A stretch of 64,000 nucleotides of DNA from Paenibacillus cremeus (GCF_007786445.1 NZ_VNJI01000026.1:30884-94883); one strand, 5' to 3'. Shown: positions 1 through 9,694, counted from the stretch's first letter. Numbers and translations are program-made. Notes: generated by a model not told the origin, from the letters alone.

Positions 1-96
1 TATATCCGCTCTAACAGTATTCGACAGCCTCCGTAGTAGATTTATGTAACGATTAGGAACAGATTTAATAGATCTACATCCTACGGGGGTTGGGTT

Positions 97-1263
97 ATGA
101 AATATTGGATTGCGGCGGCGGCAGGGGCTATTTTGCTAGTACTCGTTTCTTGTTCTACAAATGAAAGCGCATCCAGGTCACCATTACCTGAAAAGATTAC
201 TGAATCTCTTCAAATGGTAAACGTCCCAACAGCGGTAACCGAACCGCTAATTGAACCTCCTGTAGAGCCTTTGGTAGAGCCAGCGGGGCAAGAAGAAACG
301 GTGATTGAACCTCCTCCTGCAAAAAAACATGTCACCTTCGCTTTCGTAGGAGATGTGCTGCTCAGTGGCGGCGTAGAAAAAATTCTTGATAGTAAAGGCT
401 ATGACTACCCGTATCAAAATGTTCAACCCTACTTGAGCGAGCCGGATATCACAATAGCGAATCTCGAGACCCCTGTGACGGAAAACGGGACTCCACAAGA
501 TAAAGAATACGTGTACAAAACCAATCCCCAGTATCTGCCTGCGCTTAAGGATAGCGGGGTAGATGTAGTTAACTTGGCTAATAATCATTCGATGGACCAA
601 GGGGAGCTTGGACTGGTCGATACGCTTCAGCATTTACAATCGGTCGAGCTTCCCTTTGTAGGGGCCGGTATGAATGAAGCCGAGGCGTTCGCTCCAGTCT
701 ACATCGAGAAAAATGGCATCAAGGTCGCTGTTCTCGGATTTAGTAGAGTCGTACCGGAGGGTTCCTGGTATGCAGGGCTCCGAAAGCCGGGGCTGGCAAC
801 CACCTATGACCCGACCAAAGCGTTAAAAGCGATTCAGCTCGCTAAACAAAATGCGGATTTGGTCGTCGTTATCGCCCATTGGGGGATCGAGAGAGAAGAT
901 ACGCCGGAAAAATATCAGGTGAACCTGGCCCACCAATACATCGACAGCGGCGCCGACTTAGTGATTGGCGGTCATCCGCATGTGCTGCAAGGGTTTGAAG
1001 CCTATAACGGGAAATGGATCGCATATTCCCTAGGCAACTTTATTTTTACAACGAATGGCGTTCCGAAAACATGGGAGACGCTCATTTTGCAAGCGGATTG
1101 TACCCAAGAAGCGGCGTGCAGCATGTCGATCGTGCCTGTGCTTACCAAGTACGCGAGTCCGACGCCCATGGAAGCCGAGGCTGGTGCCAAGCTGATTCAA
1201 AGATTAAATGCGATCAATCGAAATGTCAGGATAAGTGACGCGGGTGAGCTTGAAAGTCAATAG
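97..1263 (+). CDS. CapA family (poly-gamma-glutamate capsule type) lipoprotein
   Basis: This is a 388-residue exported metallophosphatase-fold protein of the CapA/PgsA family. The N-terminus is a lipoprotein signal with lipobox LVSC, so it should be anchored on the outer face of the membrane. A Pro/Glu-rich linker (residues about 25-75) precedes the CapA domain (about 78-330), which shows FVGDVLLSG, NLETPVT, NLANNHSMDQG, AHWG and GGHPHVLQG, the Asp/Asn/His positions typical of the fold. No capBC/pgsBC genes are adjacent, so a role in polyglutamate synthesis is not supported here. An orphan cell-surface phosphoesterase-like protein is the safer reading. ATG follows a G-rich but weak RBS. Confidence 0.88.
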   Translation: MKYWIAAAAGAILLVLVSCSTNESASRSPLPEKITESLQMVNVPTAVTEPLIEPPVEPLVEPAGQEETVIEPPPAKKHVTFAFVGDVLLSGGVEKILDSKGYDYPYQNVQPYLSEPDITIANLETPVTENGTPQDKEYVYKTNPQYLPALKDSGVDVVNLANNHSMDQGELGLVDTLQHLQSVELPFVGAGMNEAEAFAPVYIEKNGIKVAVLGFSRVVPEGSWYAGLRKPGLATTYDPTKALKAIQLAKQNADLVVVIAHWGIEREDTPEKYQVNLAHQYIDSGADLVIGGHPHVLQGFEAYNGKWIAYSLGNFIFTTNGVPKTWETLILQADCTQEAACSMSIVPVLTKYASPTPMEAEAGAKLIQRLNAINRNVRISDAGELESQ

Positions 1264-1265
1264 AC

Positions 1266-1289
1266 GAATCTTTCGATTCTTTTATTTTT
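1266..1289 (+). terminator. Weak factor-independent terminator after the capA-like gene
   Basis: GAATC/GATTC stem with a TTTC loop, followed by a T-rich run, starting three bases after the stop codon. The stem is only 5 bp. Confidence 0.45.
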
Positions 1290-1435
1290 GAGAAAGTTAA
1301 AAAACAGCCAATAAGTCAAATAATTAACAATATCATTCCTGCGAATGCTCCAGTACGCTGAATGAAGTTTCCCTGCAGCTCAAGTACGATGACAGCCGGT
1401 TGGGAGCCTAACTATGCGAAGGAGGCACGAAAAGG

Positions 1436-2857
1436 ATGAGCTTAGTTTCGAATAATAGGAGGAAAGGTCATGTTGTAAAATGGGCAGCGACTCTGGCACT
1501 GTCAGCCATGCTGATCACGCCGGGCGGCATGGGTATGACAAGCAAAGCATTCGCGGCTACGACGTACGATAGCGCCGTCCTAGCGGACAACCCCGTAGGC
1601 TACTGGCCGATCTCGCCGGGGGTTACTACAGATCAGACCGGGCACCACATGGACGGTACCTTTACAGGCAGTCCGGTGGGGACTACACTGCCGAATGGCG
1701 ATGCGGCGACCGCGTTTAACGGCGTGGATCAATATTTCACCGTTGCGGACAACGATTATTTGGAAGTGACGCGGACCGGCATCTTGACCGTCGAGGCGTG
1801 GATGCGCCCGGATACGCTTCAGTTCCAGAAATCCGAGAGCAGCGGCTACGTGCATTGGATGGGAAAAGGGACCGCAGGACAGCACTCTTGGGTGGCTCGA
1901 ATGTACAGTTACAAGAACACGGAAAATCGTCCTAACCGGATCAGCGGCTACTCCTTCAATCTCAGCGGCGGCCTGGGTGCCGGCTCCTACTTCCAAGATG
2001 CGGTAACGGCGGGCCAGTGGATCCATTATACGCTGGTCATCAACACCGTGAATAAGAGCTCCGCGTACACTACCGGCTACACCAAGCTGTACAAGAATGG
2101 CGTGCTTCGCGACCAAGATCGATTGTCCGACTACAATATCATCCCAGGTAACGGAACAGCACCGATGCGGGTAGGAACACGCGATTTTTCCTCCTTTTTC
2201 CAGGGCGCTGTCGGCAAAGTTGCTGTGTATGATTATGAATTGACCCCAGATCAGCTGATGGCCCACTATAACAACATGACGGATGTGGTTCCTCCTACCG
2301 CGACCGTGGCTTACAGCACAACAGCGCCGACCAACCAAGATGTCATTGCCACCATCACTCCTAGCGAGAATGTCACGATTACGAATAACGGCGGCTCCAA
2401 AAGCTACACCTTCACGCAAAACGGCAGCTATACATTTAATTTTGTAGATGCATCGGGGAATGAGGGGTCAGCTACGGCGGTTGTGAGCAACATTGATCGC
2501 ACTGCGCCGACTTTAAAGATTACACTTGATCACACCGTGCTAAATCCGCCTAATCATAAAATGGTACCGATCCATGCGACCCTAACCGCTCAAGATAACA
2601 ATCCAGGGCCGCTTACGATCAGCCTCCAATCGATTACAAGCAATGAGCCGGATGTGGGCTCAGGGGATGGGAATACGGTGAGCGACATTCAAGACGCAGA
2701 TCTCGGCACCGCCGATACCGATTTTGCGCTTCGTGCCGAACGATCGGGGACTGGGAATGGACGCGTTTACACCATCACTTATACGGTAACGGATGCAGCC
2801 GGCAATCAGTCTACTGCAACTGCGACAGTCTTGGTCGATCATGATTCTTCTAAATAG
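1436..2857 (+). CDS. Secreted LamG/concanavalin A-like domain protein
   Basis: This 473-residue protein has a Sec signal peptide (positive residues, hydrophobic stretch, AFA-A cleavage site near residue 41). Residues about 45-275 look like a LamG_3/ConA-like jelly roll, with the pattern 'VGYWPI...FNGVDQYFTV...VEAWMRP...YKNGVL...GAVGKVAVYD'. An Ig-like segment (about 285-350) and another beta-rich repeat domain with 'TVTDAAGNQSTATATV' (about 355-470) follow. It is probably a non-catalytic glycan-binding or adhesion protein outside the cell. No LPXTG or SLH anchor is visible. GGAGG lies 10 bases before the ATG. It may serve the glycan locus downstream, but that is an inference from position. 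Confidence 0.8.
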   Translation: MSLVSNNRRKGHVVKWAATLALSAMLITPGGMGMTSKAFAATTYDSAVLADNPVGYWPISPGVTTDQTGHHMDGTFTGSPVGTTLPNGDAATAFNGVDQYFTVADNDYLEVTRTGILTVEAWMRPDTLQFQKSESSGYVHWMGKGTAGQHSWVARMYSYKNTENRPNRISGYSFNLSGGLGAGSYFQDAVTAGQWIHYTLVINTVNKSSAYTTGYTKLYKNGVLRDQDRLSDYNIIPGNGTAPMRVGTRDFSSFFQGAVGKVAVYDYELTPDQLMAHYNNMTDVVPPTATVAYSTTAPTNQDVIATITPSENVTITNNGGSKSYTFTQNGSYTFNFVDASGNEGSATAVVSNIDRTAPTLKITLDHTVLNPPNHKMVPIHATLTAQDNNPGPLTISLQSITSNEPDVGSGDGNTVSDIQDADLGTADTDFALRAERSGTGNGRVYTITYTVTDAAGNQSTATATVLVDHDSSK

Positions 2858-2880
2858 GAATAAACTTCTAGATTTTATAG

Positions 2881-2908
2881 ACAGGGCTAATTTTAGTCCT
2901 GTTTTTTT
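2881..2908 (+). terminator. Terminator after the LamG protein gene
   Basis: ACAGG...CCTGT hairpin followed by seven T residues. It separates the LamG gene from the dehydratase gene. Confidence 0.75.
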
Positions 2909-2985
2909 ATCAAAAAAGGATTTGTGCCCCAGCTATCGAAGTTATATTCAAACCAGTGAAATTGACAAAAAGGAGCCCGAAATCG

Positions 2986-5667
2986 ATGAGCGAAGCTTAC
3001 ACATTTGACGAAATTGCAAGACTTCCCTTGCCTGGCGATAATTGCGCCGTTGCCACCCGCCAGCTGGATGCCGGTACAGAGATTCATTACGAAGGCCAAA
3101 CCTTGATCATGGACTATACGGTAATGGAAGGCCACCGGTTCGCGGTGAAGCCGATTGCACCGGGTGAAGAGCTGCTTTCTTGGGAATTGCCTTTTGGCGT
3201 AGCTTTGGAAGCGATTCCACCCGGTCATTATGTAATCAATGAGGCCGTATTGGAAGCGCTTAGCGTGAGGCAGCTCAAATTTGCATTGCCAGCGAAGCCG
3301 AATTTCGCAGATCAAGTTCATCCGTATATTCTCGATGAAGCCCATTTTCAGCCTGCTCCAGCATCGCCTGCTTACACAGAGGAACGCACGTTCCTGGGGT
3401 ATCGCCGTAGTGCTGATCGTGGCGTAGGGACCCGTAACTATGTGGTTCTGCTTGGCACCACCTCTCGCACAGGCAGCTATGTGAAGCAGCTTGCCGCTCG
3501 ATTGCAGAGCGAACTGAAGAACTTCCCTAATATTGATGGCATTGTCCCTGCGGCGCATACCGAGGGGGGAACAGAAAATCCCAACAATCTGGATTTGCTG
3601 CTCCGAACACTGGCCGGATTTTCTGTGAACCCGAATGTAGGCGCAGTGCTGATGGTGGATTATGGAATTGAGCCGGTTACCAATAAGATGGTGGAGGCCT
3701 ATTGCCGCGAGCACAGCTACCCGATCGATGAAGTGCTGCACAAGTTTGTAACGCTCCAAGGCGGCTTTGAAGCGAATCTGGCCATAGGTGAAGAGATCGT
3801 ACGTGAGTGGCTGCCCGCCGTTAATGCGATGCAGCGGACGCCTGAATCGATCAAGCACCTGAAAATCGGCCTGCAGTGCGGCGGCTCGGACGCTTTTTCC
3901 GGCATCTCTGCGAACCCGCTGCTGGGCTGGATTTCCGAAGAATTGGTGCGCTACGGGGGCGCGGCCAGCTTGGCTGAAACCGATGAGCTCATTGGCGCAG
4001 AGCCTTATGTACTGTCGAGGGTGCGCAACGTAGAAACGGCGCGTAAATTCCTCGAGCTTGTGGATCGCTTCAAGGAGCGTACGTCTTGGCATGGAGCGAG
4101 CGCGGAAGGTAATCCGTCGGGCGGGAACAAGTATCGGGGGCTGTATAATATTTACCTGAAGTCCATCGGTGCGGCCCAAAAGAAAGATCCGATCACTCGC
4201 ATCGATTTTGCCACAGAGTACGGGGAGCTCATGAAGGATGGCGGATATTATTTCATGGACAGTCCCGGCAATGACCTCGAGAGCATCGCTGGCCAGGTCG
4301 CTGCAGGGTGTAATCTGATTTTCTTTACGACGGGTAACGGCTCGATTACTAACTTCCCTTATGTGCCGACGGTCAAGGTGGTTACAACGACGCGCCGCTT
4401 CCAGCTGTTGTCCAATGACATGGATGTTAACGCAGGACAATATTTGGAAGGCAAATCGATGGATGAGCTGGGGAAAGAGGTCTTCGACCTGACCATCCAG
4501 ATCGCTTCCGGACAGAAGAGTGTGGGCGAGAAGGCGGGCCATGCCCAGGTGCAGATCTGGCGTAACTGGCAGCAAAAGGATGCCAGCCAGCTCGACCGAT
4601 TGCTGCATGCCACGGAGCCGACGGGAGAGCCGATTGAAATTTTGGAGGATACAGAGGCGGTGGCTAGCTCGATCCAATTCAACCGGCCGGAGGGCGGCAG
4701 CATCGGCTTGATCTTACCGACGAGCCTCTGCGCTGGACAGGTAGCCAATATGATTACACAGCGCTTGAACAAGCAGGGGACTGGGCAGCCGGATCTATCT
4801 CGCTTTGTGGCCTTGGCGCATACGGAAGGCTGTGGGAACTCGGGGGGCCAGTCGGAGCAGCTCTATGCTCGAACGATGATCGGTTATGTGACCCATCCGT
4901 TGGTGAAGCACTGTCTGCTTTTGGAGCATGGCTGTGAGAAAACACACAACGACTTCATGCGCCATGAGATGGGTGAGATGGGGGTCGACGCGAGCCGGCT
5001 TGGCTTTGCCAGCATTCAGTTGGACGGCGGAATAACGAAGGTGACTCAGAAGGTAGAAGCTTGGTTTGACGATCGGTTGAAAGCAACCGCAGCCGGTAAG
5101 GAAACCGTAGGACTGGAAGGGCTGCGCATTGGTATGGTAAGCGATGGTCCCCTTTCCGACACAGCCGGTGAGCAGCTGGCGAAGCTGACCCAAATGATCG
5201 TCGGCGCGGGCGGTATGGTCGTTGTTCCAGAGAATAGCGGACTGCTTTCCACGCCGGCGTACAGCCAGCAGCTGCTTCCCGTATCGCAGGTCCAGCCGTC
5301 TGTCGCGTATGGTGAGCATGTCCAGCGCAGCGGCTTCCACATCATGGAGACACCAACCGAGCATTGGGTGGAGACGATTACAGGCCTGGCGGCCACAGGC
5401 GTTGAGTTGATTATTGCGCTGGTCGGTCATCGGCCGATGCAGACGCATCCGTTTGTACCGATCCTGCAAATGGCATCAGACTCGACCATGCAGCAGAACT
5501 ATGCCAATGATCTAGATTTGCTCCTCACAGGCGATCCACAGGCATGGACGAACCAAATTCTCGAGCGCAGCAAGCAAATTGTGGAGCAGACGTATACGCC
5601 GCGTCTCTACCAGCAGGGGAACGTTGATTTCCAATTAACGCGCGGCTTTTTGGGTGTTTCGTTGTAG
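2986..5667 (+). CDS. UxaA/GarD-family altronate/galactarate dehydratase-like protein, double length
   Basis: This 893-residue enzyme belongs to the altronate/galactarate dehydratase family, which dehydrates sugar acids to 2-keto-3-deoxy acids. A SAF domain (about 5-85) is followed by the family core (about 125-530, with FLGYRRSADRGVGTRNY and GLQCGGSDAFSGISANP). An extra C-terminal third (about 560-720) repeats the first sub-domain. Normal members are about 500 residues. The first copy reads HTEGG, whereas the C-terminal copy keeps HTEGCGNSGG and LEHGCEKTHND, so the Cys-containing motifs are in the extra copy. The ATG at 2986 was chosen over an upstream GTG because AGGAG lies 10 bases before it. 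Adjacent sulfatases and importers suggest a uronic or aldonic acid product of glycan breakdown; the exact substrate is unknown. Confidence 0.85.
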   Translation: MSEAYTFDEIARLPLPGDNCAVATRQLDAGTEIHYEGQTLIMDYTVMEGHRFAVKPIAPGEELLSWELPFGVALEAIPPGHYVINEAVLEALSVRQLKFALPAKPNFADQVHPYILDEAHFQPAPASPAYTEERTFLGYRRSADRGVGTRNYVVLLGTTSRTGSYVKQLAARLQSELKNFPNIDGIVPAAHTEGGTENPNNLDLLLRTLAGFSVNPNVGAVLMVDYGIEPVTNKMVEAYCREHSYPIDEVLHKFVTLQGGFEANLAIGEEIVREWLPAVNAMQRTPESIKHLKIGLQCGGSDAFSGISANPLLGWISEELVRYGGAASLAETDELIGAEPYVLSRVRNVETARKFLELVDRFKERTSWHGASAEGNPSGGNKYRGLYNIYLKSIGAAQKKDPITRIDFATEYGELMKDGGYYFMDSPGNDLESIAGQVAAGCNLIFFTTGNGSITNFPYVPTVKVVTTTRRFQLLSNDMDVNAGQYLEGKSMDELGKEVFDLTIQIASGQKSVGEKAGHAQVQIWRNWQQKDASQLDRLLHATEPTGEPIEILEDTEAVASSIQFNRPEGGSIGLILPTSLCAGQVANMITQRLNKQGTGQPDLSRFVALAHTEGCGNSGGQSEQLYARTMIGYVTHPLVKHCLLLEHGCEKTHNDFMRHEMGEMGVDASRLGFASIQLDGGITKVTQKVEAWFDDRLKATAAGKETVGLEGLRIGMVSDGPLSDTAGEQLAKLTQMIVGAGGMVVVPENSGLLSTPAYSQQLLPVSQVQPSVAYGEHVQRSGFHIMETPTEHWVETITGLAATGVELIIALVGHRPMQTHPFVPILQMASDSTMQQNYANDLDLLLTGDPQAWTNQILERSKQIVEQTYTPRLYQQGNVDFQLTRGFLGVSL

Positions 5668-5683
5668 TTTATATATGAATGTA

Positions 5684-5722
5684 AGAGCGGTTAGGGGTAA
5701 AATCCTGGCTGCTCTTTTTTTT
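5684..5722 (+). terminator. Terminator after the dehydratase gene
   Basis: AGAGC-containing hairpin followed by an eight-T run. It lies inside the open frame of the next coding remnant, which argues that the remnant is not translated from its first in-frame ATG. Confidence 0.8.
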
Positions 5723-5743
5723 AGTGCCGCTCCCATTATTTAC

Positions 5744-6388
5744 AATTTTCCTGCGGTATACAATAAGCTCCGCTCCAACCGCGGTGCTGAAGCTGTAGGC
5801 ATCACGCCGGACGGCAAGTACATGTTCATGGCTATGCAGAGCGCGCTGCGCAATCCGAACAAGGATGTCGACAGCTCCCGACAGCTGCGGATCATCAAGC
5901 TTGATCTGACTACACTCGAGCCGGTAGCTGAATATGCATATGTCACAGAAGATGCAAAACAATTCAAAGACGTGAAGCAAGCGGATGTCGTCATCTCCAA
6001 TCTGGTTGCTGTCAGCGAGAATACATTGCTGATCGACGAGCGCGATAAAAATGCAGGCGACCAGGCTCAATTAAAGCGTATTTTCGCGATTGACCTGTCC
6101 GATGCGACTAACATTCTGGGCAAATATGACGATAACAAGGCTGCAGGCAAAACACTGGAGCAAATGAGCACCAAGGAATTGAAGGATGCTGGCATTATGC
6201 CTCCATCGAAGCGTACAGTGGTCGATGCTGTTGCGTTCAAATTCCCTTTTGAGAAGATCGAAGGCTTGTCACTTGTTAACGGCGACACCATTGCCATTGT
6301 CAATGATAACGACTTCGGCCTTGGCAGCACGTCCTCCGAGAACGGAACAGAGATGTGGACGTTCAAGCTTCCATACACGATCAAGTAG
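5744..6388 (+). pseudogene. C-terminal remnant of a phytase-like esterase gene
   Basis: The frame encodes the last ~210 residues of what looks like the 'esterase-like activity of phytase' beta-propeller family (PF13449-like). Typical blocks are 'GAEAVGITPDGKYMFMAMQS', 'KIEGLSLVNGDTIAIVNDND' and an ending of WTFKLPYTIK. Family members are usually 400-700 residues with a signal peptide. Here the N-terminal half is missing, no RBS precedes a start codon, and the open frame begins inside the terminator of the preceding gene. A deletion that fused the remnant directly behind the dehydratase gene is the simplest explanation. It keeps its own strong terminator downstream. Confidence 0.7.
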
Positions 6389-6427
6389 GATCGGCCTGCT
6401 GAAGAGCCGGTGATAGATAAAGAAGAA

Positions 6428-6462
6428 GGAGCGGTTTTCCCTAGCGGAAACTGCTCCTTTTT
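6428..6462 (+). terminator. Strong terminator after the phytase-like remnant
   Basis: GGAGCGGTTTTCC/GGAAACTGCTCC stem with CTAG loop, then TTTTTG. It isolates the regulator promoter at 6485 from upstream transcription. Confidence 0.88.
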
Positions 6463-6484
6463 GTTATTTGCAAATAGACTCTAA

Positions 6485-6548
6485 TGTCCCAATCGACCGA
6501 TTTATTGGCGCAATCGACCATGATAATTAGCGCATGAAGCGCTATCAT
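6485..6548 (+). promoter_or_regulatory. Shared regulon promoter, copy A (response regulator gene)
   Basis: Half-site 1 reads GTCCCAATCGACC and half-site 2 GGCGCAATCGACCATG, with their AATCG cores at 6491 and 6512 (21 bp apart). A -10 box TATCAT starts at 6543, exactly 31 bp after the second core. The hexamer 17 bp upstream of the -10 is ATGATA, a poor -35, as expected for an activator-dependent promoter. The same layout recurs at 12922, 16429, 19837 and 22052. The predicted start is near 6555. Confidence 0.85.
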
Positions 6549-6581
6549 GAAGTCAGAGACAGCCTGAAAAGGAGCTGATGA

Positions 6582-8126
6582 ATGCCGATGAACATTGTGA
6601 TCGTGGAAGATGAACATTGGGCTTTGGCGGAATTGGCCGAAGTGATGAAGGTGTACGAGCCGGAGCATCGGGTCTTTGCTTTCGATAACGGGGAGGATGT
6701 TCTGCAAGCCTTAGACAGCGTGGTGCCTCAGCTGGTGCTAACAGACATCAACATGCCGGGGATTGACGGGCTGGAGCTGGTCGAGCAGCTGAACCGACTG
6801 GATCCTTCGATCAAAAAAATCATTATCAGTGTCCATGATCAGTTCGAGTATGCGCGACAAGGGATGAAATTCGGAGTCATTGATTTTCTGGTGAAGCCGG
6901 TAAAGAAGGAAACGCTGTACAAAGCCGTTAACCAGGCCATAGAGCAAATCGAGCAGAACAACAGACAGAAGCAGGAGCTGCTTCTCGGAAATTTGGCCCG
7001 ACTGCTGACCGCACCGGAATTGAGCGCGGACCCGATGCTGCATGCTTATGCTAGACCCGCCTATGGAATGATTTTGATAAATTTTGAGCCCGATACTTCA
7101 GTTAAAGGCCGAAAATTACCTGAGCTTCACCCAGATGAGCTGAAGCGGATGATCCATAGCACGTCGCCTCAAATTTCGGAGAAAGACATTCAAGTCATCG
7201 CGCTTGATGCAGCGCATTCGGTTGTCCTCTTGCCAGGCTCTGCACGGAGAACGGAGGGTCAGCCGGATACAGTGGCGCTTGGTTTGTATCAGCATCTGCA
7301 TCACGCGCTTTCTTGTCACGTGCATGTCAGTTATGCGATGAAGCCGGTCGGAGCATCGTTTCACGATACGTTCATCAAGCTAAGGCGAACAGTAGAGGAT
7401 CACCGGCTGTTCGGAAGGTCGTCGTACCTTCGGCCTGACAGCAGCTCCGATGTCGATTTAACGGTGCTGTGGGACCGAGTTCGGGTGATGGAATCCTATT
7501 ATAAAAAAGGCGATTTGGCTAAAGGTGAAGCAAGCCTCCTGGATCTCGTAGGAGCTGTTCGCAGCCTTTCCATCACGAAGAGGCAGCTGGGATTGTTCGC
7601 ATGCGATCTGCTGTTTTCCCTCAAATTCAATCTGCTCGAAGCCAAGCTGGGCAGCATTAACATCCACGAGCTTCAAGAGGATCCCGCGCTGATTCACACC
7701 GTGTCGGATTACCGCCAGTTGTTCGTGCTCCTTAAAGATAAAATCTGCAGTTTATATTGTGATGCAGAGACAGCTCATCATACCCCAAAGGGGCTGATTT
7801 TTGTCCTTCTGGGCATCATTCATCATCACTATCAAACCAATATATCCCTCCAGCAATTTGCCGCGGAGCATCACGTAAGCTTAGGGTACCTCTCCCGTCT
7901 ATTTAAAAGCCATACCGGATTAACCTTTTCTGAATATATCGTCGATTACCGGATTCGCAAGGCCAAGGAGCTGCTAAGTCATGGAGTGGATCGCTTGCAG
8001 GAGATCAGCCGCTTAGTGGGCTATGAGGACGCCAAGCACTTTAGCCTGCTGTTCAAGAAGTCCGTCGGAGAGTCGCCGATGGCTTATGCTAAAAGGTTGA
8101 ACGGAGCGGGAAGCAAACGTAAATGA
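6582..8126 (+). CDS. YesN-type response regulator with AraC DNA-binding domain
   Basis: This 514-residue cytoplasmic response regulator has a receiver domain (about 3-125) with acidic pair E9-D10, phosphoacceptor D55 in 'LTDINMPG' and the conserved Lys in 'LVKPVKK'. A long linker (about 130-400) leads to an AraC-type double helix-turn-helix (about 405-505, with 'VSLGYLSRLFKSHTG' and 'EISRLVGYEDAKHFSLLFKK'). This is the architecture of YesN-like regulators that pair with YesM-like kinases; such a kinase is encoded at 22157. AAGGAG lies 7 bases before the ATG. The gene is preceded by copy A of the shared promoter, so autoregulation is likely. No terminator separates it from importer 1 downstream, which may be co-transcribed. 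Confidence 0.93.
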   Translation: MPMNIVIVEDEHWALAELAEVMKVYEPEHRVFAFDNGEDVLQALDSVVPQLVLTDINMPGIDGLELVEQLNRLDPSIKKIIISVHDQFEYARQGMKFGVIDFLVKPVKKETLYKAVNQAIEQIEQNNRQKQELLLGNLARLLTAPELSADPMLHAYARPAYGMILINFEPDTSVKGRKLPELHPDELKRMIHSTSPQISEKDIQVIALDAAHSVVLLPGSARRTEGQPDTVALGLYQHLHHALSCHVHVSYAMKPVGASFHDTFIKLRRTVEDHRLFGRSSYLRPDSSSDVDLTVLWDRVRVMESYYKKGDLAKGEASLLDLVGAVRSLSITKRQLGLFACDLLFSLKFNLLEAKLGSINIHELQEDPALIHTVSDYRQLFVLLKDKICSLYCDAETAHHTPKGLIFVLLGIIHHHYQTNISLQQFAAEHHVSLGYLSRLFKSHTGLTFSEYIVDYRIRKAKELLSHGVDRLQEISRLVGYEDAKHFSLLFKKSVGESPMAYAKRLNGAGSKRK

Positions 8127-8325
8127 AGGAAGGAAAAATCGCCCCCCTGTTTTAGTACAATTTACGGGTTTTCGATTATTGTGCTTATTTTTACAATTAG
8201 TTTAAAGCTCTGAACTACGCAGCAAGCGAAAGTAGGAGAGAGACGGAGCTTCTCGGCAGCCATCCCAGGCCTGGGGCAACGCCGTTTGGACGAGAACCGT
8301 TAATTCAAAAAGGGAGGATTCATGC

Positions 8326-9669
8326 ATGAACCATGCTAGGAGAGTAGCCCTAGTTTCCTTCGCGACTCTGATGACCTCAGCACTCGTAGCGTGCAGCACC
8401 CAACCGGCATCCAAGCCGGCACCTGCAGATAAGCCAGCTGCGGCTCAGACCGATGCGAAAGCGGTAGAACCGAAAACGCTTACACTGCTGACAGGGACAA
8501 CCGGTACGGCGTATCCGGCACTACAGGCGGTCGCAGCGGAGGCCGAGAAGAAGTTGAATATCAAGATTAAGTTTGATATTAAGCCGGATGGCACGGAAGG
8601 CGATAATCTCGTGAAAACGCGTCTGGCTACCGGCGAAATGTCGGACATCCTCTTCTACAACTCGGGCTCTTTGTTTCAGGCGCTTAATCCCGAGGAAAAC
8701 TTTGTGGATCTGACCAAAGAGCCCTTCATGGATAAGGTCATGGATTCCTTCAAATCCGTGGTTACGGCGAATGGAAAGGTGTACGGCGTTCCTGGCGGCT
8801 CCTCCAACGTAGGCGGGATCATGTACAACAAGAAGGTGTACAAGGACCTCGGACTAACGATCCCCAAAACCTGGGCGGAATATATCGCCAATAATGAAAA
8901 GATCAAGGCCGCAGGCAAAATCGCCGTCATCGGCTCATACAAAACCACATGGACGTCCCAGTTGTACGTGCTGGCCAATGAATATAACGTGGTACAGCAA
9001 AACCCGAACTTTGTGACGGACTATACCGGTAATAAAGCTAAATTTGCCAACACGCCTACGGCGCTTCGCGGCTTTGAGATGACAGCCGAAACGTTCCAGA
9101 AGGGCTATATGAACAAGGATTTTCTGGCTACCACCTATGATGGTGGACTGAAGCTGCTGGCCGAAGGCACCGGGGTGCATTATCCGATGCTGACCCATGC
9201 GGTGGATGCGCTGGCCCAGAACTTCCCGGATAAGATCAAGGACATCGGGGTATTCCCGGTGCCGAGCGACAACGCCAGCATTAACGGGTTTACGGTATGG
9301 ATGCCGAGCGGGCTGTATATCAATAAGAAGAGTAAAAACGTCGATGCCGCGAAAAAATGGCTGGAGTATCTCATTTCTCCTGAGGGCATGAAGGTTTATA
9401 TGAGCAAAAGTAAGGCGAACGGCCCTTATGTCATCAAAGGCATTAATGTGCCGGACGACGCTTACGATGCGATCAAGGAAATGCAGCCGTTCTTTGATTC
9501 GGGTAAAACGGCTCCGGCACTGGAGTTCGTATCACCGGTCAAAGGTCCGAACCTGGAGAGCATTCTGATCGAGGTCGGAACGGGGCAGAAATCGGCGGCC
9601 GACGGTGCGTCCGATTACGACAAGGATGTCAAGAAGCAGGCTCAACAGTTAAATCTGAAGGGCTGGTAA
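8326..9669 (+). CDS. ABC importer 1 substrate-binding lipoprotein
   Basis: This 447-residue family 1 (MalE-like, SBP_bac_1/8) extracellular solute-binding protein carries a lipoprotein signal with lipobox LVAC. After an Ala/Pro/Lys-rich spacer, the mature domain shows 'GVPGGSSNVGGIMYNKKVYKDLG', typical of oligosaccharide-binding proteins. It delivers substrate to the permeases encoded immediately downstream. GGGAGG precedes the ATG by about 8 bases. The 200-bp upstream gap has no good copy of the shared regulon promoter, so expression probably comes by read-through from the regulator gene or from an unrecognised promoter. Confidence 0.93.
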   Translation: MNHARRVALVSFATLMTSALVACSTQPASKPAPADKPAAAQTDAKAVEPKTLTLLTGTTGTAYPALQAVAAEAEKKLNIKIKFDIKPDGTEGDNLVKTRLATGEMSDILFYNSGSLFQALNPEENFVDLTKEPFMDKVMDSFKSVVTANGKVYGVPGGSSNVGGIMYNKKVYKDLGLTIPKTWAEYIANNEKIKAAGKIAVIGSYKTTWTSQLYVLANEYNVVQQNPNFVTDYTGNKAKFANTPTALRGFEMTAETFQKGYMNKDFLATTYDGGLKLLAEGTGVHYPMLTHAVDALAQNFPDKIKDIGVFPVPSDNASINGFTVWMPSGLYINKKSKNVDAAKKWLEYLISPEGMKVYMSKSKANGPYVIKGINVPDDAYDAIKEMQPFFDSGKTAPALEFVSPVKGPNLESILIEVGTGQKSAADGASDYDKDVKKQAQQLNLKGW

Positions 9670-9694
9670 CGACGCGCTGAAATAGAATCCGGAT

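Noticed and set aside
2893..4677. 594-codon open frame on the minus strand
   Set aside because: It lies entirely antisense to the dehydratase-like gene, has no recognisable domain or RBS and reflects GC-rich codon bias.
8127..8325. A sixth copy of the shared promoter before importer 1
   Set aside because: GGAAAAATCGCCC at 8132 resembles one half-site, but no partner lies 21 bp upstream and no -10 lies 31 bp downstream.
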